From assembly GCA_900618425.1 (NCBI GenBank), contig UZAN01047869.1:11402-21409 (forward strand): a stretch of DNA of 10,008 nt. Reading direction: 5' to 3'. This document shows positions 1-7,975 of this stretch, one piece after another. The notes beneath the pieces are model-generated. The model had not been told where the DNA came from. It did no database searches and saw nothing but the letters and a program-made list of their open reading frames with translations. How positions within the stretch are numbered: the first letter of the stretch is position 1; the number at the start of each line of letters is the position of its first letter. Source of the stretch: Echinostoma caproni (Eukaryota; Platyhelminthes; Trematoda; Plagiorchiida; Echinostomatidae). Made by a program: the position numbers and the translations under genes.

Positions 1-345
1 TGCACTGTTTCGGATTGGCTGGCACATTGCACCAAAGGTGTCTAGTCAGAAGCCGTGACGCGTACGCAAGTCATTGACGTCACCTTTCAAATTCGATTGA
101 TCGCAGGTGTCCAGGAACTGTAACGCGCCGCTGCAGGGTAGGCGTCATTACGTAGGCCTGGATCACCACACTACCCTACCACTCCCCGATTTTCTAAAAT
201 CATTTCTATCTGTCTGTTCTTCTACGACAATCTTTTACACAAACTGTCAGTTATTTTGATCACGTAATCTTGCCCAAATAATTCACCAATGGTTTTCAAA
301 ACCCCTCTCCTCTAACAAATGCAAGGTTGAGGAACACACTCTCTA
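1..345. promoter_or_regulatory. Non-coding stretch with a cluster of CRE/ATF-type sites
   Basis: No gene is seen here. The sequence contains a perfect cAMP-response element palindrome TGACGTCA at 75-82, flanked by half sites or ACGT-core sites: TGACG at 56-60, CGTCA at 143-147, TTACGTA at 148-154 and ACGTAA at 262-267. An inverted CCAAT box (ATTGG) lies at 13-17. CpG dinucleotides are frequent in 55-155. The full palindrome is the classic CREB/ATF bZIP site, so this could be part of a promoter or enhancer of a gene to the left of the window. That role is inference: no TATA box, transcription start or exon can be tied to it, and 8-bp sites occur by chance. Confidence 0.25.
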
Positions 346-360
346 CCCCCCCCCCCCCCN
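346..360. repeat. Poly-C run of 14 ending in an N
   Basis: Fourteen consecutive C residues at 346-359 are followed by an unresolved base at 360. The N probably marks uncertainty in homopolymer length, so the true length may differ. On the complementary strand this is a poly-G tract. Confidence 0.95.
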
Positions 361-1500
361 TACACTTCATTTGAACCTATGCAAATCAACCATCTTGTCC
401 CCATCAAAAATATTCACACCCACCCTACAGTATTCAGTGAATGGAGTTTATTTTCACTAACATACCATGTATCCGTGTCTGAAAAATTTCCGTTCCTTAA
501 GAGTTCATATTTATTAATCATGTAGACGGGTATCTTTTTGTACAATGTCAGTCTTGGAGTACTCGATTTAACAATAACATGTTTTGAGTCGTCGAATGTA
601 CGCACCATTCACGGGAAACCAAACACACCGTTGCTGATCATCAGCAGGTGATCTGAGTGAATATTTTTTGCTATATTTATAATAGCATAAGCCACTACTA
701 ACTGAGAAATAAATTTGAATCTTCTTAGCTTCATTTCCCCTCCCAGAATTATGATACAGTTGGATGCCACTGGGTTACTTTATATTTTATTGTATTGTCT
801 ATTTACACAATCAATTGTGAATACGCGATCAGAACCAAGAAAGATGACTCATTCCGATTGTGGATGCGACGAAGAAGTGAAATTATTTTTCATCACTCGA
901 TTATCCTCAGGGACCGCCTGTTCTCCGAGGTCTTCATGGTGATTCGGTGACTTGAACGACTGGCTTATCTTATTCATACATGTTGATCTATCACGGAGAT
1001 ATCACAATATACTGCCATAAATGAATCAGTTATCAAACATTTTGACCTATGCAATGTGGTTGGGACGAGAAATGAGACGTGGTTCTTAGGCAAGCTCAAC
1101 ACGTTACAAATAACCTGATAGGAGATGTCCATCAACAAACAAGACGCCGAACACTTGAAACTCCAACCTAATAAGAAAATACTCCATCCAGACATTTCAC
1201 AGAGAGAGAGAGAGAGAAGGAAGCACCTTCCGCCGATTAAATCAGCATTCAAGCTGTCGTCGAATACAAAAAGAACGAATCCGAGTGCAGAGTTAGACAC
1301 CAAACTATTTTGTGTGAACAACCATCATGAGTGAAACAAAGCAGCCCAGTCTCCATGTTCTGTCCTCTTTAATTACACAGTCATCCAAAACGGAACGAAA
1401 TTTGCGATATCAGCCCCGGTAGGGTCAGTGCATTTGACAGAATAAGTGTCCTGTGGTCGAACAAAGACCGAGCAAGATCAGCTAGAGCTTTTTTTGGTAG
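361..1500. other. Stretch without a recognisable gene
   Basis: Reading frames here are short, lack family motifs and look like chance frames. An octamer ATGCAAAT (POU-factor type site) occurs at 379-386, and a short AG microsatellite lies at 1201-1217. Nothing else could be identified on either strand. Confidence 0.6.
1201..1217. repeat. (AG)8 microsatellite
   Basis: Alternating A and G without interruption for 17 bases. It lies inside an unsupported short reading frame, where it encodes only an RERERR-type low-complexity run. Confidence 0.95.
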
Positions 1501-1530
1501 GTGTACAGCTAACAGCTGATGACAAGGATT

Positions 1531-1570
1531 CGCTCGCTCGCTCACTCGCGTGTGTGCGCGCGCGCACGTG
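1531..1570. repeat. (CGCT)n followed by a 24-bp alternating pyrimidine-purine tract (Z-DNA type)
   Basis: Bases 1531-1546 are imperfect CGCT repeats. From 1547 to 1570 every step alternates pyrimidine and purine (CGCG, then TGTGTG, then CGCGCGCGCA, then CGTG). Its core at 1554-1567 is a perfect 14-bp palindrome, GTGCGCGCGCGCAC. Alternating CG/TG tracts of this length are the classic sequence type able to adopt left-handed Z-DNA under negative supercoiling. Any role in transcription is inference. Confidence 0.8.
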
Positions 1571-1907
1571 AATGGGTTGCGGAATAGGCCACTGTGACAA
1601 AGAAAGAGTAAAAAAGATTCTAATTACCGGAGAATGTTTGAGGGTAGGTCTGGGTGCGAGTGAGACAGAAGTAGCAATCGGATCACCCATTGTTGTTTGC
1701 AAACTGTCCCAATCAGGTTTGTTTGGTTGATCGGTCAGCGAGCTGACCACCCAATCTGTGAACCAATCACTAATTCACGGATAGAACGTGTCCCAAATGG
1801 ACGTGCACACAGTTGCTGTTGGGACAACAGGTGTCACGACCTATCATTTTCGAACAAAAAATGCCAATATTTTCATCTGTCTTTTGTCGTCACTAGCACC
1901 TAGAAGA

Positions 1908-1942
1908 GGGCTGGGCGGGTGAGGGAGTGGGGATGGAGTGGG
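1908..1942 (+). repeat. G-quadruplex motif
   Basis: G-tracts of at least three occur at 1908-1910, 1913-1915, 1917-1919, 1923-1925 and 1929-1932, with loops of 2, 1, 3 and 3 bases, and a further GGG at 1940-1942. The first five tracts satisfy the canonical G3+N1-7 rule with short loops, which is known to favour stable folding. There is no gene next to it to suggest a promoter role. Confidence 0.75.
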
Positions 1943-2011
1943 ATGCACTAACACAATCTCATAGTTGGCAAGAGACTGTCGTTTTTCCATCCATCTTCGG
2001 ACGATCATTTA

Positions 2012-2031
2012 ACACACACACACACACACAC
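2012..2031. repeat. (AC)10 microsatellite
   Basis: Uninterrupted AC dinucleotides for 20 bases, followed by CCACCCC. A shorter (AC)6 tract occurs at 2747-2758. Confidence 0.95.
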
Positions 2032-2216
2032 CACCCCGTCATTACTGTCACCATCCTCTTTGCACATTTCGTTGCATTCTACTTTGTCCCCATCGTGTAG
2101 GGTTTTGGTATGCACTCCAAATTCCATCGGCAGCCCCCGGGCGACCCAAACACGATTTGAAGTATTTCAGTCACCTGACACACGGTGATTGGTTTTACAC
2201 AGTGAGCGGGTATGTG

Positions 2217-2232
2217 AGTCAGTCAGTCAGTC
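2217..2232. repeat. (AGTC)4 tetranucleotide repeat
   Basis: Four perfect AGTC units in tandem. A further AGTC occurs shortly downstream after a GATA-like spacer, so the array is slightly degenerate at its right edge. Confidence 0.9.
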
Positions 2233-2471
2233 GGATAGATAGTCAGCTGTTCTCGGAGTCAGGTGGTCCATCTTGATGCTTTGCAACTGACCGCCAACGG
2301 ATACAGGGGTCAACTAGAAAATAAGAGGCTAGGGAAAATTGTGGGTTTGGGAAGATCGCATCGGTGCGATATGAGATAGCACCAGGTACCATCACGCGAT
2401 GACTTTATTTGTCTGTGGCTGTGCACACTTTATCCCCGTCCGTCATTCTTTCCTGTCTGGATGTTACCGCG

Positions 2472-2493
2472 TGCGAACGTGCTTACGTTCGTA
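2472..2493. repeat. Short perfect hairpin
   Basis: Arms CGAACGT (2474-2480) and ACGTTCG (2485-2491) are perfect inverted repeats around a 4-base GCTT loop. The stem can be extended to nine pairs with one G-T wobble. No adjacent gene gives it a role. Confidence 0.5.
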
Positions 2494-2553
2494 TTTGCAT
2501 GTGTTCATTTGATTCGATCACATGGGAGAAGACAGGTGTGCCTAACCGGTTAG

Positions 2554-2602
2554 ATATATATATAGAGAGAGAGAGACATATGCACACACGTACGTACGTA
2601 CA
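2554..2602. repeat. Compound microsatellite (AT)5(AG)6 with adjoining ACAC/ACGT repeats
   Basis: Bases 2554-2563 are (AT)5 and pass directly into (AG)6 plus A at 2564-2576. After a short spacer, CACACA passes into ACGTACGTACGTAC at 2588-2601. Three simple-repeat types abut within 50 bp. Confidence 0.9.
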
Positions 2603-2661
2603 GAGACCATTATTAGTTTACCATCAGAATGTTCTGTTCCATGGTCATGCAAACATTATGC

Positions 2662-2683
2662 ATGATGATGATGACGATGATGA
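2662..2683. repeat. (ATG)n trinucleotide repeat
   Basis: ATG units with one interruption (GACG). In one short plus-strand frame this gives a run of seven aspartates and in another a methionine run. Both are low-complexity artefacts and not evidence for a protein. Confidence 0.9.
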
Positions 2684-2892
2684 AGTTGGTGACGATTCGA
2701 GGCTATAACCATGACCATCCAGGTTCGCCGAGCGCCCTTCATGTTGACACACACACACCCTCTCTTTTTCATATCGAGCAAGCCAGAACAGCTGTTTCAA
2801 TGGCTCACTTTGGTCCTGATGTCGCCTGAAGCACACCGATCAGCAAAATCTGGTTGGATGGGTAGATTTCCCCATACCCACTCATGTGTCCG

Positions 2893-2910
2893 CTTCTTCT
2901 TCCTCCTCCT
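2893..2910. repeat. (CTT)3(CCT)3 pyrimidine tract
   Basis: An 18-base pure pyrimidine tract made of CTT units followed by CCT units. No splice acceptor or exon next to it could be supported. Confidence 0.85.
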
Positions 2911-2959
2911 CGCTCGCGGTCATCACAATGACAAATGGCCTAGTGACAGGCTCCAACGG

Positions 2960-5159
2960 TACGCTCTATCAGTCCGTCAAATGATCACCTACCTGTAGTT
3001 GGGCCGTTAGTGACTGCATAAATGAACTATGCAGTTCGGAGGACAACTAAGCAGCTGAATCGCAGCGTCGAGATTGTATTTGTATCGGTTAGACCACATT
3101 CTGCGTTCACGAAACAGCACTGAATGTAACTTTTTGGCGACAAGCTTTTGCTATTCTCATTATTATTGACAGTATTAGTGCAAAACGAAGTTGATACCGT
3201 CTTCTATTGTATTTTGTTATTATTAGTTTCTGTCGAGAGGTTGAATAAAAGAATGACATTGGATTCGGGGTTATCTGTGCAGTACTTTCATTCACTTGTG
3301 TCAAAATTTACATTTCGTATTAGAATGTTTTTTGGAATGAAGATGTATATTTGTTATCCATCGAGGTTCCTCATCGAACACGGAATTCCAAAACGATAAT
3401 AACAGCTAAGTTATCACCGGTAAATTAAGCAATAGGATAACTTAATCAAAAGAGCTCCCCAGATCAACACACGAGTCCACTTACATCATGCATGACATAA
3501 TCACGTGACTACGGATAATCAAAAAAACACCGAATCGGCAAACAACAACAGCCTTGCTGTGTCACGATTGGGCAACAGTTTGATATATCCTGGATGAGCT
3601 CGTGTAAACTCGATGAAAAAGAAAAAAGAAAGAAAAAGATCTCAACGACGCAAGGTCATGAGTCCCATACATTATCACTAGGTTACCCGATCGGTTTCAA
3701 ATTTAAATCGTACCGCAAGGCAACGAGAGATCATCTATCCCGTGTTGGTTCGTTAACTTCTTGGATGTATCTGGTTTGAACTGCTGAAGCTTGAGGATCA
3801 CAGCAACAAGCTATTAAAATGACATATTGGAGGAGCTGGATGTGGACACAGGCACTTTTGTAACAACAAGCAGTAGGTGAGAACTTCCTCCGACGCCAGT
3901 TCATTGAGGCCTATCGAATTGCGAGAGCTGACGAAAGCATTGATAAATACACATAATTGCCTGTTTTTATTGAATGGACATATTTCGCGACATTGATAAG
4001 CAAATTCAGTGAGCGGGCTCGTTGCACACTGCAGAGAATAAATGCAGTAAAGAGGAAAATTAATGCGGCCGACAGATTTTCGCCAATTCTAATCAATTCG
4101 GTATAAAATAATATAATCTCAACAACAGAGTTTCAATAGACACGTGAGAGACGATGAAAATAGCCATCTTTTTTAGATAGTTTCACTCCTCCGATGAATA
4201 TGATTGCATCAACCACAGAAAATGTAAAATCCTTTATATCACTGCAGGAAACAACATGCCATAAATATTCTATGAACGTATGCGAATGAGTATGCATGCT
4301 GCAGGTCAGTTGAGCAAGGAGTTAGACTCGGTCTTTTACAGAAGCTCAACCATATCTCCAGCTCAATTCAATTGACACACGTGCGTACAGCAACAAACCG
4401 TGGCCCACATCGTTCTACTACTAAGAGTAGTATAAACGAAAATAGGGATAAACTGCGAGCAATACGATACATCTAAATTCGTCCAAGCTTTCGCAGTTGC
4501 ATGACATCACTATGATAAAACAAAAAATAACGGATATGAAGGAAGCAATATCAAGACCATATGTAAGAACATCGAGAGCTCACATCAGAATACTGCAAAC
4601 ATAAAAACAAAAAACATATAAATACACAATATAAACCGAGTAGGCTTGTTTCATAAACACCTCTTCAGGAAGTAACCCGTATACATACACAGGAGAAAGG
4701 TAAGTCAGAAATACACCGAGAATAGAATTCATAAAAAGTGCGATACAAAACCTAAAGGACATGTTCCTATGTCTCACTACGTCGGACGACACGGCCGAAA
4801 AAAACGGAATCTTCGTTGTTGGTAGAATTTCAAGCTGTCATCATGAGATTGGAGGCGCGTGACCGCTTCTATGCGTATTGGGAGTGACAAACGATATAAT
4901 GTTACTTCACTTGTTCGTGGGACCCTGACGCATCTATATTTCGTTGATCTCTGAAATGTAGAATGTAAAATCTGTGAAATGCGAAATTTGCATAAGCCCG
5001 TTATCAGATAGTAAGAGCGAGTGAAAAGATGGGAATATTGGGGAATTGGTTATGAGAAAAGGCGAGACACAGAGAATGGATCATTTTAAAATTAGCTGAT
5101 TGTGGCTATTATCAAGCACCTGGCAAGTTCTATTGGTGAATGCTGACCGAACTGTTTAT
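2960..5159. other. Long stretch without a supported gene
   Basis: No tRNA, rRNA, transposon motif or protein family could be recognised in these 2.2 kb. Small structures are visible: a hairpin with 8-bp arms ACTGCATA/TATGCAGT and a 7-base loop at 3013-3035, a 25-base A-rich purine tract at 3615-3639, and a hairpin with 7-bp arms TACTACT/AGTAGTA and a 3-base loop at 4416-4432. A hydrophobic minus-strand frame at about 4580-4840 was examined and not accepted. Confidence 0.55.
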
Positions 5160-5232
5160 GGTTCCGTGGTGTAGTGGTTATCACGTCTGTCTAACACACA
5201 GAAGGTCCCCAGTTCGAGCCTGGGCGGAGCCA
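5160..5232 (+). tRNA. tRNA-Val (anticodon AAC)
   Basis: A 73-base sequence folds into a full cloverleaf. The acceptor arms GGTTCCG and CGGAGCC pair in seven positions with one U-G wobble, and A is the discriminator at 5232. The anticodon stem TCTGT/ACAGA (5186-5190 with 5198-5202) is perfect and encloses loop CTAACAC with anticodon AAC at 5193-5195. AAC reads GUU, and after A34-to-inosine editing also GUC and GUA, as is usual for eukaryotic valine tRNA. The T stem CCCAG/CTGGG (5208-5212 with 5220-5224) is perfect around TTCGAGC. The internal polymerase III boxes are present: A box TGGTGTAGTGG at 5167-5177 and B box around 5211-5221. A T4 run at 5236-5239, four bases after the gene, is a standard Pol III terminator. 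There is no intron and CCA is not encoded, as expected in a eukaryotic nucleus. It appears functional. It faces the tRNA-His gene on the other strand. Confidence 0.96.
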
Positions 5233-5235
5233 TTG

Positions 5236-5239
5236 TTTT
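5236..5239 (+). terminator. Pol III T4 terminator of tRNA-Val
   Basis: Four T residues lie four bases downstream of the mature 3' end of tRNA-Val, the usual place and minimal length for RNA polymerase III termination. Confidence 0.7.
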
Positions 5240-5485
5240 GCCCGCCCAACTCCGGAACGACCCCGCCGCGTGTTCGCACACAACCAATCATTCACCCAAT
5301 ACTACTCTCGCATCACTCACACGAACTAATCGGCAATAAACGACCAGGTGGAGGACTGTGTTCGAAGCAATTGCACCATCCGCATCCCAATGATCGTGTG
5401 ATCCCGTCAGATCAGTGTGGGTGAGCTAGTTATTGGTCTATGCTGATCGGAGCCGATGGGGCGGATGTTGGCGGGAAAGGTTCAG
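5240..5485. other. Spacer between convergent tRNA genes
   Basis: About 250 bp separate the 3' ends of the two tRNA genes. Both plus-strand reading frames that touch this spacer run through a tRNA gene, so they are not credible as proteins. The spacer lacks any A4 run (T4 on the minus strand) close to the tRNA-His 3' end. Confidence 0.6.
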
Positions 5486-5557
5486 TGCCGTCGCCAGGAT
5501 TCGAACCTGGGTTAATGCGGCCACAACGCAGTGTCCTAACCACTAGACCACGACGGC
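5486..5557 (-). tRNA. tRNA-His (anticodon GTG)
   Basis: Read on the minus strand, a 72-base sequence gives a cloverleaf. The acceptor arms GCCGTCG and CGACGGC pair perfectly over seven positions, with A as discriminator. The anticodon loop TTGTGGC carries GTG (plus-strand bases 5522-5524), reading CAU and CAC. The T arm CCAGG/CCTGG around TTCGAAT is perfect, and the D stem GTCT/GGAC pairs with one U-G wobble. The A box TGGTCTAGTGG (plus 5540-5550) and the B box GGTTCGAATCC (plus 5497-5507) fit Pol III consensus. The base at position -1 is C, so the G-1 identity element would be added after transcription by Thg1, as is normal in eukaryotes. Two oddities: the outermost anticodon-stem pair (27-43) is C-U instead of a Watson-Crick pair, and no T4 terminator lies within 100 bases of the 3' end. 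A functional gene is likely; a mildly degraded copy is possible. Confidence 0.92.
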
Positions 5558-6999
5558 GAACATCGAGCACCAAATCACCATACTTGAACAATTACAAAAG
5601 ACTAAATACAACAATAAGCATTCACTGATCGTACACGTCTCACACTACCTCAAAAACAAAAACAAAATATAAAACCAGCATTACCAGCAATTCGAAAAAA
5701 TCAACCACAGACGATCAAGATGTGCACTCACTCAAGTTCGCTCAAGTTACCCACAGTTCACCACGACCATACACATAGTTTATTGAATTGCAGAAAAACA
5801 ATGCACTCCGGCACAAACATGCATTCAAACAATTCAAACTTCAATCGGGACGTTTTCGAGAACAAACTCTCACAGTTCGACCGGTAGATGTGCTCGTATA
5901 TTTCTCAGTTTAATGTTGGCCACCTCGCTCTCTCCGTGATTTCGCGTCTTCCCAACTCAGTTCACTGCTCTATGCAACAATCAATTTAGCTTAATCTCTC
6001 GACCGACCCATTTGGGCTCGTTCCGCATGTCTGTATCGTGTCTCGGCAGTGCCATGTATATACATACCACTTTGAAACACAGTTTTCCACTCGCTTCCTT
6101 ATGCGTTCCCTTTCGGTATCTCTCTCACTGACCCCGTTCCCGTTAACCATAACTTTTGTGGAACATCCCGATTTTCCGAATTTCTATTCCCCTCTTGCAC
6201 ACCAAGATTAACTGGTTTCTTTTACTCATCAAACTGTTTCATTCCCCAACTCTAACCATGTAGCATGACCGTTCCCTTACGCTCCCCATGAGAATCCTTA
6301 CTACACCGAAGAAGAAAAAATGATACGCATCGGACTGTCAAAATATTTCAGAATGCATCCATGTAGTCGTTTTCACATTATCCCAGTTGAACTCGAATTG
6401 AGATGGACAAATGATCACAAAAAACCGGTCGGTTGAGAATAAGTGTAACTGGTTAGACTCATGAGCAGTTCCATGAATCCACGTCTAGTGAGCCGGAAGC
6501 AGCTACTAAACTGTCTCTTCTTTCTGATCATCAGCGGCATACGAGTAGGTTACTGGCCTCAACTAGATGACACGCGGTCGATTTGGGTTACAATGGTAGC
6601 CGGATGTTCTATGTATGATACATACTCCCATATGCGCATAATGTTGATAATTTCATGTTCTCAGAGTATTACGTCGAATTTTGCGATGTGTTTGTTTTTT
6701 CGTCATTGCATGTTTTGCTTCTGTAAGTAGTGTAGTAGAGATGGTTAGCTTCTCGGTAGTATTAGGTAAATGCGTGTAATCGGCAATAGATGAAGTGTGT
6801 GAATGGTCCAAACGGACGGGAAAATCTCAGGTCGGTCAAATCCTAATGTCAGTATGTGGCCATATTTAGTTCGTAGCGACAATACTGGGTATTGCGGAGA
6901 AATAAACTGGCACTATGTACGAGCAAATCATAGACGTTTCAAATGATGATTTTTGTACCCTTATTTGTTTGGCACACTGTCTGAACTCAGGTATGTGAA
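5558..6999. other. Stretch without a recognisable gene, including a pyrimidine-rich block
   Basis: No protein family, RNA gene or transposon motif was recognised. An A-rich run occurs at about 5652-5672. A tandem duplication of a CTCAAGTT-type decamer is visible at 5731-5750. From about 5920 to 6300 the plus strand is notably rich in C and T with many TCTC and CCC runs. Such skew is common in 3' untranslated regions of LINEs and genes, but no coding end could be found in front of it, so this remains unassigned. The short plus-strand frame at 6461-6730 has no recognisable motif. Confidence 0.5.
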
Positions 7000-7490
7000 A
7001 AAACATTGGTGCCCTTGTAGGGGATGTTCTTATGAAATCCCGACCGCGATAACTGTGAAGGGTTGAGTATAGGGGTCGGCGCATGTTGTTTTATGGCGCA
7101 GAGACTTAGCCATTAGGAATAAAAGTAAAGATAGCCTATCGGTGTTCGAACACATTACACGAGTCCGGACAATCAACGCTGATTTTAGACGCGAAGTTTT
7201 GTGATCGCGATCGCCCATCTAGGCAACTTGTCTACTTCCGGAGATCGCGCTGGTTGGAGCATGAGTTTCATATGCCATCCAATCGGCTGCCAAGGTGCAT
7301 AATATCAGCGGAGGGAAGTAGTGAACGGAAAAATGATAAGGGCGGTCGCACCAAGACCGGGCTTGAAAGTCGACCTATATACTTGCTCACATGGGTCCTA
7401 TTAGGCTTCCTGGATGGGGACCTCAAGATCATTGTATTCAATGGTTAGAGACACTGACATGGGTGTGTCGTAAACAGTGCCGCTAGTGCA
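7000..7490 (+). mobile_element. LINE piece A: degenerate C-terminal part of a non-LTR retrotransposon ORF2
   Basis: Translation of the plus strand gives successive blocks of the region that follows the reverse transcriptase in fluke-type non-LTR elements, but in two alternating frames and with stops. In order: YEIPTAI at 7031-7051, resembling the strand before the LLYG block; MLFYGAET at 7083-7106, matching the (V/A)LLYG.ETW signature, with a stop just after it; SLSVFEHITRV from about 7133, matching RLSVFDHRC; RSRWLEHEFHMPSNRLPRC at 7242-7298, matching RLRWLGHVLRMPNHRLPR; GGRTKTGLES at about 7342-7371; and LPGWGPQDH...QWLETL at 7406-7456. The blocks keep the family order, so homology is strong, but at least two frameshifts and an in-frame stop make it a dead copy. 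The clade (RTE-like or CR1-like) is not resolved. Both ends are estimated: homology fades before about 7000, and no poly-A or target-site duplication was identified. Confidence 0.82.
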
Positions 7491-7975
7491 ATCTCAAATT
7501 TCCAGAACTCCCCATTTTCCCTCGATACTGCTTTCAACATTACAATTTGCCTTCCATGCCTGCATCGAAATGGGCAGCCCAGAGACAGTAACCAAAACCA
7601 CCACGCGAAAGTGCATGTTTAACGGTTGTTCAAACTGTAAGACCTAAACGCACGTGCCGCCATATACGTATCTGGGTGCACGCGTTAAACGTGCTTAGTT
7701 TGAAGGGTTATCGGGGACGAAGNAGAAGGGCTTCAACTAGAGGATTCGGTAAAACGTGAGCGCTAGTCAAGGTGTAACGCGGCGAAATTCCCATCAGAGG
7801 CACAAACGTTAGTAGGATAGTATAAATAACCAGGCAGAAGTGAAGATAGGATGAGGTGGAGGTAAAATGGAGGAGGGTTAGGGAAACAGGAGGGCGTGTA
7901 CGGTGTAGAGTCGTCTACAATGTTAGATGAATGCTTTTAGTGTTTGCTGAAGGAATAAAGTTCATGAGTCACAGT
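7491..7975. other. Spacer between LINE pieces A and B
   Basis: No gene is seen. The left part may be 3' untranslated sequence of LINE piece A. An N lies at 7723. Bases 7830-7900 are purine-rich on the plus strand, with GGG runs at 7875-7877, 7881-7883 and 7892-7894. AATAAA occurs at 7954-7959, with a GT-rich GTGTTGT about 25 bases downstream. That is the arrangement of a polyadenylation site on the plus strand, although no transcript ending there can be identified. Confidence 0.45.

Noticed and set aside
2409..2829. Short frames with Asp-rich or Met-rich runs
   Set aside because: The runs are direct translations of the (ATG)n, (AG)n and (AC)n microsatellites; no conserved residues surround them.
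3911..4096. Minus-strand frame resembling a signal peptide
   Set aside because: The start codon is TTG, the frame is only 61 codons, and no domain follows the hydrophobic stretch.
4580..4840. Hydrophobic minus-strand frame, open for about 86 codons, possibly a membrane-protein exon
   Set aside because: It lacks an early ATG and any family motif. A CAG just upstream could be a splice acceptor, but the hydrophobicity may simply follow from the T-rich composition of this strand. There is not enough evidence to annotate it.
5140..5628. Plus-strand frames of 94 and 62 codons between and across the tRNA genes
   Set aside because: Both run through a tRNA gene, so the apparent openness reflects tRNA sequence and not protein coding.
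7872..7894. Telomere-like GGGTTAGGG and a possible second G-quadruplex
   Set aside because: There is only one TTAGGG unit, and only three GGG tracts with an uneven spacer, so neither a telomeric repeat nor a canonical quadruplex is supported.
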